Numbered from the stretch's first letter, positions 1 to 13,182 are shown. The stretch: 64,000 nucleotides of DNA from Rhizophagus irregularis (GCF_026210795.1 NC_089442.1:1364001-1428000); one strand, 5' to 3'. Notes: generated from the sequence alone by a model not told the origin. Numbers and translations are program-made.

Positions 1-482
1 TATTAATTATTATATTAAGCACTATTGCATAATTTACATAATTACAAATAAATCAAATTATTACGTTTGTGGTACTTTTACGTCCTCTGAAAAAACTGGT
101 ATATACAGAATTTTTCCATAAATGCACGATAGAAAATTTATGACAGACCAATTTTTTGCTGATCATGTGGCAATCTCAGAGTATATAACGAGAATATTCC
201 GTCGATCCTATAATAACAGTTTTAGGTGGCGTTATATGCACTTCTCTAACGTTATATGCACTCCTCTAATAACTGTTTTATAGTACAAAATGGTGAACCA
301 AATAAATGTGTAGATTTTTCCTTTTTGGATAATGCCAGCAGCATTACGTAATTGTGAGATGCGTAGAATTATTAGTAAATGGGCGCCGCCTATTTATATA
401 TCTCGGTTATAGGTGAAACAGTTGCATGGCCGTATGCAAAATTTCATTGAAGAATAAATTTCACATTCTTTTCAAAGTTGTG

Positions 483-625
483 TCTTTCTGCGTGGAATTC
501 TGATAAGAATTCTTAATCCAATTGATCAACATTTCCATTTTATCATAACGTATATCATGTCAAAAAAACTATAAATATGTTGTGAACTTCCTAATTTTTT
601 TACCGATATTTGATATAAAAATAAA
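483..625 (+). promoter_or_regulatory. Conserved 5' block of kinase gene 1
   Basis: This stretch aligns by eye with the DNA just before the other two zinc-ribbon kinases (6371-6512 and 17749-17895). Shared parts are a CTTTCTG-GTGG-AATTC start, a CCAATTGAT stretch, a TATAAATA box at 570-577 and a following TATGTTGTGAAC. The TATA box lies 56 bases before the ATG. It is probably the core promoter; the function is inferred from conservation and spacing. Confidence 0.55.
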
Positions 626-3363
626 ATGGAACTTGTAAAAATAAGCGGTATGAATTCTTTTGATCCAACTCCAAAATTAAAATCTAGTCCTATACCGATT
701 TTGTTTATTTCATTTAATCGGCGTGATACTAATTGTATTCATTGTGGAGAAGAATACACTAAAACACTTTTTTGTAATAATCAAAGATACTGTAAAAAAT
801 GTTTATCATGTTATCTTACTGCTATAGCAGATCATAATATATACTTGGATGAATATAATGTAATGATGGACTTAGAATGTACTAAACATGAAATTAGGAC
901 AAAAGAACCACAAGTTATTCAAGAATGTTGCAGAAATTGCTTGAAAGTATTATGTTTTAAACAAATATTTGAAAGTTGTCTTTTTAGAGATTTACACAAA
1001 AATTTATACAATAGTGTGATCGAAATTGTAAAATATTGCAAACTGTGTGGAAAATCATTATATAAAGAATATGATAGTTCTCTCATAATGATATTCAAAT
1101 TATGTTCGGACTGTTATTTAATTTCTTTTGAATATATAGAATCAACTTTGACCAAAAAAATTATTCCAATTATTTATTTACCATGGTGGCACAATATAGC
1201 TAGGTGTAGTGCTTGTAGATTAAATTTAACAATTACATCAGACTGCCAGAAATGTTGTAAGAGATGTCATATACTTTATACTGGATGTAGATATTGTTTA
1301 ACAACAAATATTATTTTCGGATTAACAACTCAATCGCAATGTAAAAAATGCAAAAGAATAACTATCATTTCTTATTTCGCAAATATTTTGAATGAAAATA
1401 GTGAATTATATGAATTTTCCCACATATCTCGTTGTGAAGTTTGTGACAAATCCTTAACACTTATATCAGAATGCCAAAAATACTGCGAAAATTGTCTTAT
1501 GTTATATATTAATAAATGCAGATATTGTTTAACAACAAATCTTATTTTTGGGCTTACAACTCAATTTCAATGTAGAAAATGCAATAAAGCATCTATTGTG
1601 AATATTTTTAGTGGAAACAGTGAATTAGATAAATTTCTCTTCAACCTATTTCCTGACACCCATTTTTACGACGTTAATATGAATGTAGATAAGTTTATAG
1701 ACAAAATAAAACGTATTGACAAATATTATTCTACATCAAAAATAAATTCAACTATTCATTCTATGTTTCAAAATTACAAAGATTCTCAATCAAAAAAGTT
1801 GACGGATCAATCAGAAAAGTTGATAGAGTGGATACCATATTCTCAATTTATAAATATAATGGAAATAGCAAGAGGAGGATTTGGTATTATATATTGTGCA
1901 ACTAGGGATCAAAAAAGTATCATTCTAAAAAAGTTCAAAAATTCTCAAGATACCAGCAGATATTTTTTAAATGAGGTATTACAAATCTTTGAAATCTTTG
2001 TATTATTTATTTATAAAATAACTTAATTTTAATCTTTGATATTGAAATTTTTTTAGTTAAAATCAAATCAAAATTGTTATGAAATTAAGCATCATATTAT
2101 TAGAATCCATGGTATTACAAAAGATCCTAAATTAGGCGATTATATGTTAGTTATGCAATATGCATCAGGAGGAGATTTACATAAATGGTTGCAAAAAAGT
2201 TTTGCAGATATTACGTGGAATAAAGAAAAATTAATTATTTTATGGCAAATTTCAGAAGGGTATTTATATTAACATGTTTTATAATACTTATCTGTTATTA
2301 TATAATCTCTAATTCATTTATTTTATTTTAGACTTGAAACTATTCATAAAGCTGATTACATACATCGAGATTTTCATAGTGGAAACATATTATATGATTT
2401 ACGTCACAATGAAGAAAGACATCAATGGTTAATTGGAGACCTAGGATTATCACAACCTGCAAATAATACATCATCGAATAATGAAATATATGGAGTGATA
2501 CCTTATATTGCACCAGAAATATTTAAAGGATCTTCATTTTCTAAAGAATCAGATGTTTATAGTATGGGTATGATTATGTGGGAACTCACAACAGGTTGCA
2601 AACCTTTTGCTAATGTTGAACATGATATCAATCTGATTTTTGAAATCCTTGATGGAAAACGACCTGAAATTACAGAAGACACACCAGAATGTTATGCAAA
2701 ATTAATGAAAAGTTGTTGGGATCCTGATCCCAAAAAAAGACCCTTAGCAAAAAATATTCGGAATACTTTTGGTAGTTGGTCTTTCAGAAATAAGCATAAC
2801 TATATATTTAATAAAGCTGAATTAAAAAGAACAGAGTTAATAAAATCACAAAAGCGTCCTGAGTTTGCTAAAAAACCTCATCCAAGAGCTATTTATACAA
2901 GTAGACCACTAAGCTTTTTCATATCCGAATGTTCATCGAATAATAATTCATCGCAGGGTATTGTCTTAGAAAAAAATCTAAAAACTAATCGTAGTAACTT
3001 AAAATGTTAACCAAATGCATTAAAATTTTTTAGGTTATAGTTACATTTCAGAAGAACAAGGATTTGATATAGACATTGAAAGGTATTTAAAGTTTAAAAA
3101 TTTTTTTTGGAAAAATTCAATATTATTAATTATTTATAATAATTTAATTGACATACAAATGCAAGTTATAATAGTGGGTCCTTAAGTGTACCTGTAACTT
3201 CTTTAGGGAAGCGAAATATTGAAGAATTAAATATAGAAGAAACTAATAATGATAGCGGTAAATGATTATTTAGTTATAATTAAATTTTATTCAAATATAC
3301 TTATGTTTTTTTTAATTTTAAATAGGAAAACATGTTAAACTCGTGTATAAAAATATAGAATAA
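626..3363 (+). CDS. TKL-type protein kinase with Cys-rich zinc-ribbon N-terminus (kinase 1)
   Basis: Predicted protein of 782 residues. Proposed exons are 626-1975, 2057-2259, 2332-2957, 3034-3082, 3175-3257 and 3326-3363; all junctions are GT/AG and the frame is open throughout. Residues about 30-320 hold many CxxC pairs, including two copies of a module ending in CRYCLTTN-IFGLTTQ-x-C-x-x-C, so zinc binding is likely. The family signature EWIPYSQF lies near residue 400, then a kinase domain: Gly loop RGGFG, lysine in ILKKF, HRDFHSGN catalytic loop, DLG in place of DFG, and APE. The key residues are present, so it should be active on Ser/Thr or Tyr. The tail carries HPRAIYTSR and a short basic KR stretch encoded by small exons. 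No signal peptide or membrane segment is seen, so a soluble location is expected. It is closest to kinase 3. Confidence 0.85.
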
Positions 3364-3695
3364 TTTAATGAGCATACATAATAGTTTGAAGTTATTTAAT
3401 TGTTGTCACATGTAAATTACTTAGTTTTATAAAATGGATGAAAGGGATAATAATAAATATGCGTATAAAATATATTATTTAATCACGCAACATTTTTTGC
3501 TTTAAAATAAAAAGTGTTTATAAACGAGTTTAAATTAGAAATTGCATGCTTGCTTATTAGGACATAATTTGAGTTTAATACTAAAAAATCCAGAACAAAC
3601 TTGAAGCACGTTTCGCTCGGAACACATTTTTAAAAGTTGAAGTTTGTGCTCAAACCCAGTTTAATATGCTTTTTTGAACTAATTTAACAAACCTA

Positions 3696-3930
3696 CCCTA
3701 TAAAAAATATTGTCCAAACATTGTTCGGTTTTTTGTTCAGAAAATCGACCCCTTTCCGAACATTTACTTGACATTTATTGGACATTCATCATGATATTGT
3801 ACGTTTTTTATTAAAAATGCTGAATCTCCGCATCTTGCATTAAATTATACAAATATTGTATAATAGCGTGCGAGTGTCCGGAAAATCGACCCCATTCCGA
3901 ATATTTATCGGCTAAACATTTTTTATAGGG
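3696..3930. mobile_element. Small inverted-repeat element, CCCTATAAAAA termini, CTA target duplication
   Basis: The element starts CCCTATAAAAAAT and ends in the reverse complement ATTTTTTATAGGG, and is flanked on both sides by CTA (3693-3695 and 3931-3933). Inside are two direct copies of a GAAAATCGACCCC stretch. It has no coding capacity. The 30520-30715 element has the same termini, so both are probably non-autonomous members of one DNA-transposon family. Three-base target duplications fit PIF/Harbinger or CACTA-like groups, but the superfamily is not settled. Confidence 0.6.
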
Positions 3931-4024
3931 CTAGTCAAATAAAAATTGACCATAGCGTAAAATCACATGCGTTGCTTACGTTATATGATTTTCATTATCT
4001 CGTTACTCGCTACCGTCATGCTTA

Positions 4025-4115
4025 TAAATATGAAAAAATATCAATAATAATTATACAATTAGAGTTTATTTATAGCTTAATAAAAAAAATCGGCACGATG
4101 AAAAAAGCGTGATCC
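4025..4115. repeat. Dispersed repeat, inverted partner at 34155-34245
   Basis: About 85 bases around ATATGAAAAAATATCAATAA, ending near TTATAGCTTAATAAAAAAA, recur in reverse complement at 34155-34245 with few differences. There is no coding content. It could be the edge of a longer unrecognised transposon. Confidence 0.55.
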
Positions 4116-4269
4116 TATTTGGCTATAGGACAAAGCTAATATCATTTTATTATAAGTGTCTAGGTACTTTGGTAACATGAAACATTTCTTTATAATCTGC
4201 GTGACCTAAGATTTTAATTACTTTGTTATAATTTATTTTGAATTTTTAATCGATAAACAAATTAAATTG

Positions 4270-4575
4270 TTAATTAAACAAAAATTTTTTTGATGGCTTT
4301 TAAAGCCAGAGTTGAATCAAAAAATGTCGCGTCGCTTAATGTTAACTCCTGGGCAAATTTTAATAAAAAAGAGCAGTTTGAAACATTACAGTTATTGTTA
4401 CTACAAATAATGGATGATGAAATCATATAACTCAATTGGAATTCGGAAATACTAATAATTGGTTTTCTAAAAATAATTTTATTTTTTTTTTTCATTTGAA
4501 AATAGTGAAGATATTAAAATATGAGTAAAAAATTTTTCTAAAGCTATTTATTGTGCATCAGGAGTTGTATTTTTT
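4270..4575. repeat. Dispersed repeat R, copy 1
   Basis: This segment matches 16968-17280 along most of its length and shorter parts of 9925-10030 and 22660-22785. Shared landmarks are TTTTAAAGCCAG, AATGTCGCGTCG, TTAACTCCTGGGCA and TGAAAATAGTGAAGATATT. Frames differ between copies, so it is most likely non-coding. No terminal repeats or target duplications were found. Confidence 0.6.
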
Positions 4576-5443
4576 GTAGAGTTTATGTAGTATCTAACTA
4601 TCTAGTATAATCTTATATATATATCTAATGGGCAATTAGGAAACATGTAGTGTATAGAGACCCTTGTGTGTAGTGTATGGTGATCTTTAGCTATTAGTAT
4701 TATTTATTTGCCATGTATGTACGCACAGTACACCAAACGCACATAAATACAAATGATAAGGCGCAGCCGCAGTAACTGTCTACACAAGCGCACCGGCAAA
4801 AATTTAGCCATCACGTGACATACCTCTAAATCATTACAATCATCACATCCCATCAGGTTTGCGCTGTTTATATTTATCTGAGGGACTTTGTTTTTTTGAG
4901 TAGGTAAAATTCTTATTTGTCACCACTGTTTACTTTCACGCGTTCTTGCATAATGCCGTAACGCTGGCCCTGTGCTACAATTTTTGCCGGTTCAACTGGT
5001 GGTTCTTCGTAAACATATGCTGCGCCACTGGATACATTTATATATACACCGTATGGATACATACAAGGAATATGTTTATCATGTCAAAATCAATGTATAG
5101 TGAACATCACTATACACACATAACATATAATCATATATAATGTAAATTTATTATATAAATTTTTATAAATTTATAATACATACCTACTGTACAACAATGT
5201 TTCTCAATAGTAATGTGCATAAAAGAAAAAAAATGAACGTACAAGAAATGCATGATAAACTTATGTACTGAACAAACCAAGGTGAATTAGTAAAGATGAT
5301 GTTCTACTATACATAATTTGATCGTCAAAACAGCAAGCTTCATTCAAAATACATACTTCAGGGAAGAGGCTAAAGCCACTAAATTATGTAATAAAGAAAT
5401 AATTAGAGATTAACTGATTAAAATTATTTTGACCGTAATTCTG
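4576..5443. other. Intergenic, no gene recognised
   Basis: AT-rich spacer. A 64-codon open frame at 4946-5140 has no recognisable motif. A TTTATATTTATCTGAGGGACTT stretch near 4866 recurs near 27338, each time with a TCACGTGA- or CACGTGA-like site upstream, which suggests a minor dispersed repeat. Confidence 0.5.
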
Positions 5444-5446
5444 GTC

Positions 5447-5824
5447 AGTAGAGGTTGGAACCGACCAAAAAAACCTTAATCGATTAATAATCGATTAACC
5501 AAGAGCCCTAATCGATTAATAATCGATTAATATTAAAATATTAAAAATTTTTTTTTTTTGACCGCAGATTGCACCAAATTGTTTTTGATCGTTATAGGAA
5601 AGTCTTATTTATTATTATTATCATTAAAAAATTAATACAAATTCTTCCAAGTTCGGAGAACACGTGACCAAAAATTCACAGCTCTGGGCCGCATTAGATA
5701 ATTTGACCAGAATTATGGGTTGATAATTTTAATCGATTAACCGATTGTTGAGATACCTTAATCGATTAACCGTCTTAGTCGATTAATTAATCGATTAACC
5801 TTAATCGATTCCAAACTCTACTGG
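5447..5824. mobile_element. Inverted-repeat element rich in ATCGATTAAT motifs
   Basis: The ends read CAGTAGAGGTTGGAA-CGA on the left and TCG-TTCCAAACTCTACTG on the right, an imperfect inverted repeat. Both arms are filled with tandem ATCGATTAAT units, which are themselves palindromic. It has no coding capacity. It looks like a miniature non-autonomous DNA element; boundaries are good to about 5 bases and the target duplication is uncertain (possibly GGTC). Confidence 0.55.
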
Positions 5825-6370
5825 TCAGAGCTATATAATGCAGGTAATGCGAGCCAGAAGTATGCATCGAAGCTTTCCAATTTTTTTCTTTTTTGATCAA
5901 CAAATTAATATGGGGTTACTACCTATAAACTAAACATGTATGTGAATAGAATCAAATAGATACGATTACAACCAAAAAAAAAAAAATTAAATATTTTAGT
6001 ATTAATCCCTTGGTTAACCGGTTACTAACTTACTAACCGGTTAAGATTTTTTTGAACGATTACAACTTCTAGAAATAATAAGTATATATGTATGTATGAT
6101 ATAATGAAGCTATATGACATAATAAAAGTCTATAGATTGTTGTTAAAAAAAAAGGTTTTTTTCTATTGTTTCTATACGTGATTATTGTGGCTTGTTCGAA
6201 AATTCTTTAAATAATCGGCACCAAAATTTCATATCAATTTTAGGGCGATCTACATATCGAGCAATAGCGTTGTCGTACAATAATACATAAAAGTCAGTAA
6301 ATGAAAAATTATTAAATAAACTACTTTTTTTTCGGCATGGAATCGAAAAGTTCTATGCATTATCCTGTAT

Positions 6371-6512
6371 GTCTTACTTTCTGTGTGGGAATTCTAATGA
6401 GAATTCTTAACCCAATTGATCAATAGATTGTATGACGTATGACCATGTCAAAAAATTATAAATATGTTGTGAACTTACTAATTTTTTTTATCGATATTTG
6501 ATATAACACAAA
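6371..6512 (+). promoter_or_regulatory. Conserved 5' block of kinase gene 2
   Basis: Homologous to the blocks before kinases 1 and 3. It has the same GTGG-GAATTC start, CCCAATTGATCAAT, a TATAAATA box at 6457-6464 (56 bases before the ATG) and the TATGTTGTGAAC that follows. Confidence 0.55.
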
Positions 6513-8998
6513 ATGGTACTTTTAAAAGAAATTTCTTTCGATCCAACTCCAAAATTGAAATCTAGTCCTATACCAATTACATTTATTTCTTTTGATAGAC
6601 GTAAAAATGAATGTATCTATTGTGGAGAAAAATATGTTCATACGCTTTTTACTTATCAAAAATATTGCAGAAAATGTTTATCACGTTATCTTACTGGTAT
6701 AAAAGACAATAATTTATATTTGGATGCACATTATTCAATGAACTTAAAATGTATTGATCATGAAATTAGGACATTTAAACCACAAGTTATTCAACATTGT
6801 TGCGGAAATTGCTTGGTAGTATTACTTTTTAAACAAACATTTGAATATATTTTCCGTTATACCGATTTATACGTAAATTGTTATAATAATGTGATCGAAA
6901 GTGAAAAGGATTGTAAACTATGTGGAAAATCACTATATCAAGGAAACGATGACTATATTATGAAGAAAATCAAATTGTGTACAGATTGCTATCTAATTTC
7001 TTCTGAATATATAGAATCCCCCTTAATTAAAAAGCCTATTCCAATTATTTATTTACCATGGTGGCATAATATATCTTCTTGTAATGCTTGTGATTTAGAT
7101 TTAACATTTACAACAGATTGCCAGAAATATTGTAGAAATTGTCTTATATTTTATACCGGATGTAGATATTGCTTAACAACAAATATTATTTTTGGATTAA
7201 CAACTCAATCTCGATGTAAAAAATGCAAAAGAGTAAAAGGATTATTACCATCTATCATTCCTGATTTCACAAATATTTTGAGTGGAAATCATGAATTAGA
7301 TAATTTTCTCCTTGATTTAAGAATTCAAGTACGTTATGATAATTTAAAAATAGACAAGTTTTTAGACGAAATAAAAAATATTAACAAATATTTTATTTTA
7401 TCGGAAATAAATTTAACCATTTATTCTATGTGTAAATACTACAAAAATTCTCAATCAGAAAAAATTATGGAATGGATACCATATTCTCAGTTTACAAATA
7501 TAAGAGAAATTGCAAGAGGAGGATATGGCATAATATATCATGCAACTCGGACTGCACATTTTCAGAATAGTGAAAGTGTTATCTTAAAAAAATTTAAAAA
7601 TTCTAAAGATACTAGCAGATACTTTTTAAATGAGGTAGTAAATATTTTAATATTTGTTAATATTCGTATTGTATATTTTATAATAATAATTTAATTCTTG
7701 TTATTGAAACTTTTTTAGTTAAAGTCATATCAATATTGTTATGAAATTAAACATCATATTATCAGGGTGCATGGCGTTACAAAGGACTTTAAGTTAGGTG
7801 AATATATGTTAGTTATGCAATATGCATCAGGAGGAGATTTACATAACTGGTTACAAAAAAATTTTGCAAATATTACATGGAATAAAGAAAAATTGATGAT
7901 TTTATGGCAAATTTCAGAAGGGTATTTATATTAATGTATTTATTACTATTACTTATAATAATTTCTAATTCACTTATTTTATTATAGACTTGAAACTATT
8001 CATAAAGCTGATTACATACATCGAGATTTTCATAGTGGAAACATATTATATCACAATAATTCATTGCAAGAAAGGTATAAAGAAAGACACCAATGGCTAA
8101 TTGGAGACCTAGGATTATCACAACCTGTAAATATTACATCATCAAATAATGAAATATATGGAGTAATACCTTACATCGCACCAGAAATATTTAAAGGGTC
8201 TTCATTTTCTAAAGAATCAGATGTTTATAGTATGGGTATGATTATGTGGGAACTCACAACAGGTTGCAAACCTTTTGCTAATGTTGAACATGATCATAAT
8301 CTTGTTTATAGAATTCTTGATGGAGAACGACCTAAAATCACAGAAGACACACCAGAATGTTATGCAAATTTAATGAAAAGTTGTTGGGATCCTGACCCCA
8401 AAAAAAGACCTTCAGTAAAAAAAATTCGTAATTCTTTTGGTAGTTGGTTTTTCAGAACTTTACTTGATGATGTATTTACTAAGGCTGAATTAAAAAGAAG
8501 AGAGTTAATAGAATCACAGAAACTTGGTCCTGAGTTTGCTAAAAAACCTCATCCAAAAGCCATTTATACAAGTAGATCATTAATCTCTTTTGTTTCTAAA
8601 AGCTCATCTATCAAGTCATCTTTATTTTACAGTAACGAAGGTATTTGTTTGATGTAATTTGTCTTAAAGTATTATATAATTTATAACGACTATTTTAAAT
8701 TTTTAGATTACATTTCTGAAGAAATAAAATTTGATATAAAGTTTAAAAGGTATCTAATTATAATTAAATGCATTTTGTTTTAGTATCATTAATCATTATC
8801 TTTAACGTTTTAAAATCTTTCATCCAAGCGAAATTTATACTAGTTCATTAAATGTGACAGCAACTTCGAGAAAGAGAAAGGTTGATGAATCAAACATTGA
8901 AAATGATGGTAAGTGATTTCACTTGTTTATATTATTATTTATTCCTTATATTAAATTTATAACCCAAATAAATAGGAAAAAAGAGACTTTGTGATTGA
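6513..8998 (+). CDS. TKL-type protein kinase with Cys-rich zinc-ribbon N-terminus (kinase 2)
   Basis: Predicted protein of 702 residues from exons 6513-7634, 7719-7921, 7988-8640, 8707-8749, 8844-8908 and 8976-8998, the same six-exon plan as kinases 1 and 3. The N-terminus has CxxC pairs as in kinase 1 but only one copy of the CRYCLTTN module, so it is shorter. EWIPYSQF lies near residue 320, followed by RGGYG, a lysine in VILKKF, HRDFHSGN, DLG and APE, all consistent with activity. The C-terminal part has HPKAIYTSR, a TSRKRKVDE basic stretch that could be a nuclear signal, and a short KKRLCD end. Substrate unknown. Confidence 0.85.
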
Positions 8999-9924
8999 AT
9001 ATGGTCTTAAATATGCTATGTAGTTACTTGTTCTAATTACGGTTTAGGTATAAAAATAACCAAATTAAAGTATTATTATTTTAACTAGAACGCTTTTGAA
9101 TTTAAATATGAATGTACAAATTTATTAATTTATACATATTATTTGTAAGTCTTTTTATTCATAGTTTTCACTATATTCTTTACTGTTCGTACTTATGTCA
9201 ATTATTTTATGCATAAATAAATCTAGCTGTATATTTGGTTTATTTTTTGAATATTAAAACTTAAGTTTATTTCACGTGATTTTTCTTCATAGTGTAGTGC
9301 CGTAATATCTAGTAAATTTATTAATTATGAGGCGCAGTATTATATTTAGAATTAGTGTATAAAATTTTATTTTAAAATTTTATGACGTAACGACGTTAAA
9401 CTAAGGTTATTAAGTCAGGTGATTAAGATATCAGGTGGTTAATTTGTAGATCATGACGAAAAATTTCATTTTTGATGAATGATTCAAATAAACTATTAAA
9501 TTAGGATACGCAGTGATTTTTGATGTTACGATAATTTCTTTTAAATAGCCGGGGCTTTAGAGCTCCTCAAAAGGGGCGGGAGGTTACATATTTTGAAAAT
9601 GATCAATAATTATAATTTACCTTTTGAAATAGATGATTTCGATTCTTTTTGCCTTTTTCTTATGATGAAAAAGAGCCTCATGCATCATGATTAATGGTTT
9701 AACTGGGTTATGATAGGAGAAATTATCACAGTTGATTTTAGAATTAGAATTAACTTGGGATTAATATATTGGTTTATTTTAGTATGTAACTCGGAACATA
9801 TTAATATTTTATTGCATTTAATAAAGGAATATATTTGTAGCTTGTGGTGGCAAACGTCTTTACGATGTGCACAAGTACTACAGTATGTACGTAAGATTCG
9901 CATAATTACTTTACTCCGATCCAT

Positions 9925-10030
9925 TAATAAGTTAACTCTCTCGCAGATTTTTTAATGAAAAACGGGCGTTTTTAAAACATTGCAATTATCGCAATTATCG
10001 TTACTACATATAATAGATATTAAATATAAA
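9925..10030. repeat. Dispersed repeat R, degenerate copy
   Basis: TTAACTCTCTCGCAGATTTT, then TAATGAAAAACGGGCG and TATCGTTACTACATATAATA, match the middle of the copies at 4270-4575 and 16968-17280. Only about a third of the repeat is left. Confidence 0.45.
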
Positions 10031-10454
10031 AGAATTATATTATATGTTGATACAAATATGTGTTATCATAATTGTGCGAGAAATTGACAAGAAAAAATTA
10101 CAGATACTAAGTAATACTATAGTCTGTCTTTACCGTATATAGCGAATTAAAGAAAAGTGTTTATATCAAATAATATCAAATAAAGTTTCTTAATGTATGG
10201 TATTCGTCCAAAATTAATTGTTAGAATATGATCCATTGAACTTCATTTCTAAAATTTCTTATCGATACATTAATGATCTTTCTCGTTGAATATGTCGTAT
10301 AACTTTTGATCAACATTACTATTTTTGAAATTACAATCGAATAAATGAACTAAAAAATTTTGTTAATTTATTTATTTTGTATTTTTATTTTTAAAATATA
10401 GACGAAACTGAAGGGTAATAATATTTATTTATTTATTGACATAGAAATAAGTTA

Positions 10455-10673
10455 AGCCGTTCCAAATTAATTTTTAGTTTAACGCCTATTTTTAAAAATT
10501 TTAAAATAATTTAAACACATGTTCACATATGTTTAAGCACCCTAAAATTGAGTGGCACCGAATATTTCCAATTTTACCGAAAACTTCCAAAATTTATAGT
10601 ATGTTTTTATTCCCCCTCGAATATTTCAGCCAGTCAGAAAAGACGTTAACCTAATTCTTAGTTTGGAATGGCC
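10455..10673. mobile_element. Miniature inverted-repeat element, possible TTA duplication
   Basis: The left end is AGCCGTTCCAAATTAATTTTTAGTTTAACG. The right end in reverse complement is GGCCATTCCAAACTAAGAATTAGGTTAACG. Both sides are flanked by TTA (10452-10454 and 10674-10676), as in PIF/Harbinger elements. There is no coding sequence. The arms are imperfect, so it is not a fresh insertion. Confidence 0.45.
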
Positions 10674-11059
10674 TTATTGTGCTTTTTAACATATGACAAA
10701 GTCAAGTATTGTATAACGACATCATTACACAATATGTCATGTTTACGTGATTAAATATATAATCATTATTTATTCTTATCCTCATTCCAACGAAAAAATT
10801 ACTAGAGTATCGAATCACAGTCTACCGAAAATGATCGTCATAGTACGGGTTGATATTAATAAGCTAATCACGTGACCCGGCGTTAATTCGGTAGTTTTTT
10901 TTTTCTTGAACAACGTTTTACCATTTTAAAACTGATCAGAATTGTTACATAATAAGAATGAAATTTATAATTTATTATATTTGAATATTTCATACAAATA
11001 ATAATGAATATGAATAATATAACATTGCCTTTTCGAATAGATAAATATAATTCAACAGA

Positions 11060-12597
11060 TTATTGTTTAACGACAATATAAGTTTCAATTTCTTCAATAA
11101 TAAAATTATCATTGATGTTTAAATTCTTTTCATAATTATCACATTCACTGTTAATAAATAAATATTGGTTTTTCATATATAATGAACCTCGACCAAAATT
11201 AAATCCAAAAGTATAATGATTCAATATAGCTTTAGAATAATCTATAACACGACTAATTTTCATATTTTGAATATCTTCATTATTTTCAAATGAAAAAATA
11301 AAATTATCTAATGAATAATAAAATGATAAACTATTATAACCATTAAAATCAAATTGTAATAAATCATTTCCAATTGAATTAAATCCAATAGAACTAAATC
11401 CACCAAAAATTTTATTTGATTGATTTACTTTAATTAAAATCAAACTTCCTACTTGACCTTCACATTTATTTCTAAATGATTCATTATTGATTCCATCCCG
11501 ACTATCCCGGTAAACAAGTTTAAATTTGTATAATATATCTTCTTTAGTACGAATAAAATTGCCATGTTTTTTATCAATCCAATTAATAATGATATTTGTA
11601 AGCTTTGATTTGATAATATTTGATTCAATTTGTGGTGAAATAGTATGAAGGTATGATTTGGGTTGTTCAATTAAATAATACGCCATTACTTTTTCATAAA
11701 TATCATTTGGAATAATGGCCTTATATGGTCGAACTTTATGATAGAAATCTTCAGAAGTAATATCTAAAAATTTAATAAGAGGAATAAAATTACTTAATAT
11801 ATCCTTTAAATCCTCATAATTCTCGTCAATCCACTCTTCCTGATTATTTTTCTTCTCCAATTCAGGTATTTGTTTAATGCTCCACTTAATCAAAGATTCC
11901 CAAACAACTATCGCTTCAACTCGAAAATCATCTCGCTTAAGTAGTTCATAAAGAATATCTTTATTTAGTAATAGAAATTCTTTTGAAGTAATAAATGGTA
12001 ATATATCGGTACAAATGGATTTAAGACAATAATCTTGTAATTTCTTACATCTTACAATTTTAAATACAGTATGAAGAACGAAAACAAAGTTTTGCTTGAC
12101 CCAAGTTTGTCGTTTTTCAATTAAATAATCTTGAAGATGTTCAAATAATTCTTCAATAACCAGTTCGTCAGATGCAACCAAAAGTTCTAGAATATTTTCA
12201 CCTGGCTGATTTGTCAAGTCAAGTTCTCCTGCATAAATATATCTTTTTTTTTTAAAAAAAAAAACGAGAAATTACGAAATTTATGAATTATGCGCGTGTA
12301 AGTAACATACAATAATTTTATTAAAAATTTAAATAATAATTACTTTAAAATCATTTCAAAAATCTTTGGAGCAATATTCGGTTTATTAAATGTGATCATA
12401 TTATTATTCATTGTAACCCATTCATTTGAAAATGCACACTTAAAATAGTCAGAACGAGCACATAAAATAATTGAATGGGCCTTAAATTCTTCTGCATTTT
12501 CGTTTTCACCAACATGAATAGTAACGTTTAAATAATTGGAATCATTTAATAACAAGGAGATATCTTTTACGAGGCCAGAATGGAAATTTGAATTCAT
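11060..12597 (-). CDS. BTB-BACK-TLDc protein
   Basis: Predicted protein of 478 residues from exons 12597-12344 and 12242-11060, with one intron interrupting the codon before YIYAGE, the position used by every BTB gene here. Residues about 10-125 form a BTB/POZ domain (HVGE-x-x-x-x-EFKAHSIIL, then a RSDYFK core). Residues about 130-240 are BACK-like (KRDDFRVEAIVVW, FYHKVRPYK). The last 190 or so residues are a TLDc domain (KIFGG-x-SSIGF, FSFEN). BTB-BACK proteins usually recruit substrates to CUL3, and TLDc is linked to oxidative-stress resistance and V-ATPase contact; the specific role here is unknown. It is isolated among the kinases. Confidence 0.85.
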
Positions 12598-13182
12598 CCT
12601 TGGGTAAAATAGTTTAAAGTGTAAATGTATTGCTTTTAGTTAAAACATAAGATACAGAATGTACGTCGGTCGTCTTAAATCACAAAATTACGAAAATGAA
12701 GCTAATTAAGGAAACTTTGGGGATCCTTTTTAATCTTCTATATTTGGATTAATAATCGGATTGACACATTCAAAGTTGGTTACTTATAAAGTAAAATAAA
12801 TGATGAATTTAATTATTAAGCCAAATACTTTTTTTATTGTGCTTGAAGAAAATTGGTAATACAGTATATCCGTATATTGCCGAACTATTAATTATTATGA
12901 ATTATGGAGTAATTAATCAATTTATGGAAATTTTAATGCGTGATATGTAGTTTCATAATTTATCCTTTAATATAAATATTTAGTTTCACAAAGAGGTAAA
13001 GAAACGTTGAATTTACAGGTTCATTGTTGATTGGCTCAGATGCTTTCGGTTATTTTATTCAACTATACTTAATTTAATTGTGTTTCAAACATTATATCTG
13101 TTAATAGTAATGATAATACTTTTACTTTTTTCCTTGAAAGTTACCTGTATTACGAAAATATTTTATAGGATACATTATACCA

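Larger units (their letters stand above)
9000..11059. other. Intergenic, with a repeat R fragment and a small inverted-repeat element
   Basis: No convincing gene is seen. Overlapping open frames on both strands at 9691-9955 have no motif. A degenerate piece of repeat R lies at 9925-10030 and an inverted-repeat element at 10455-10673, both listed separately. The rest is AT-rich. Confidence 0.5.

Noticed and set aside
9691-9955. Overlapping frames of 77 and 81 codons on opposite strands
   Set aside because: Neither has a motif or homologue in the window and they overlap each other; most likely chance.
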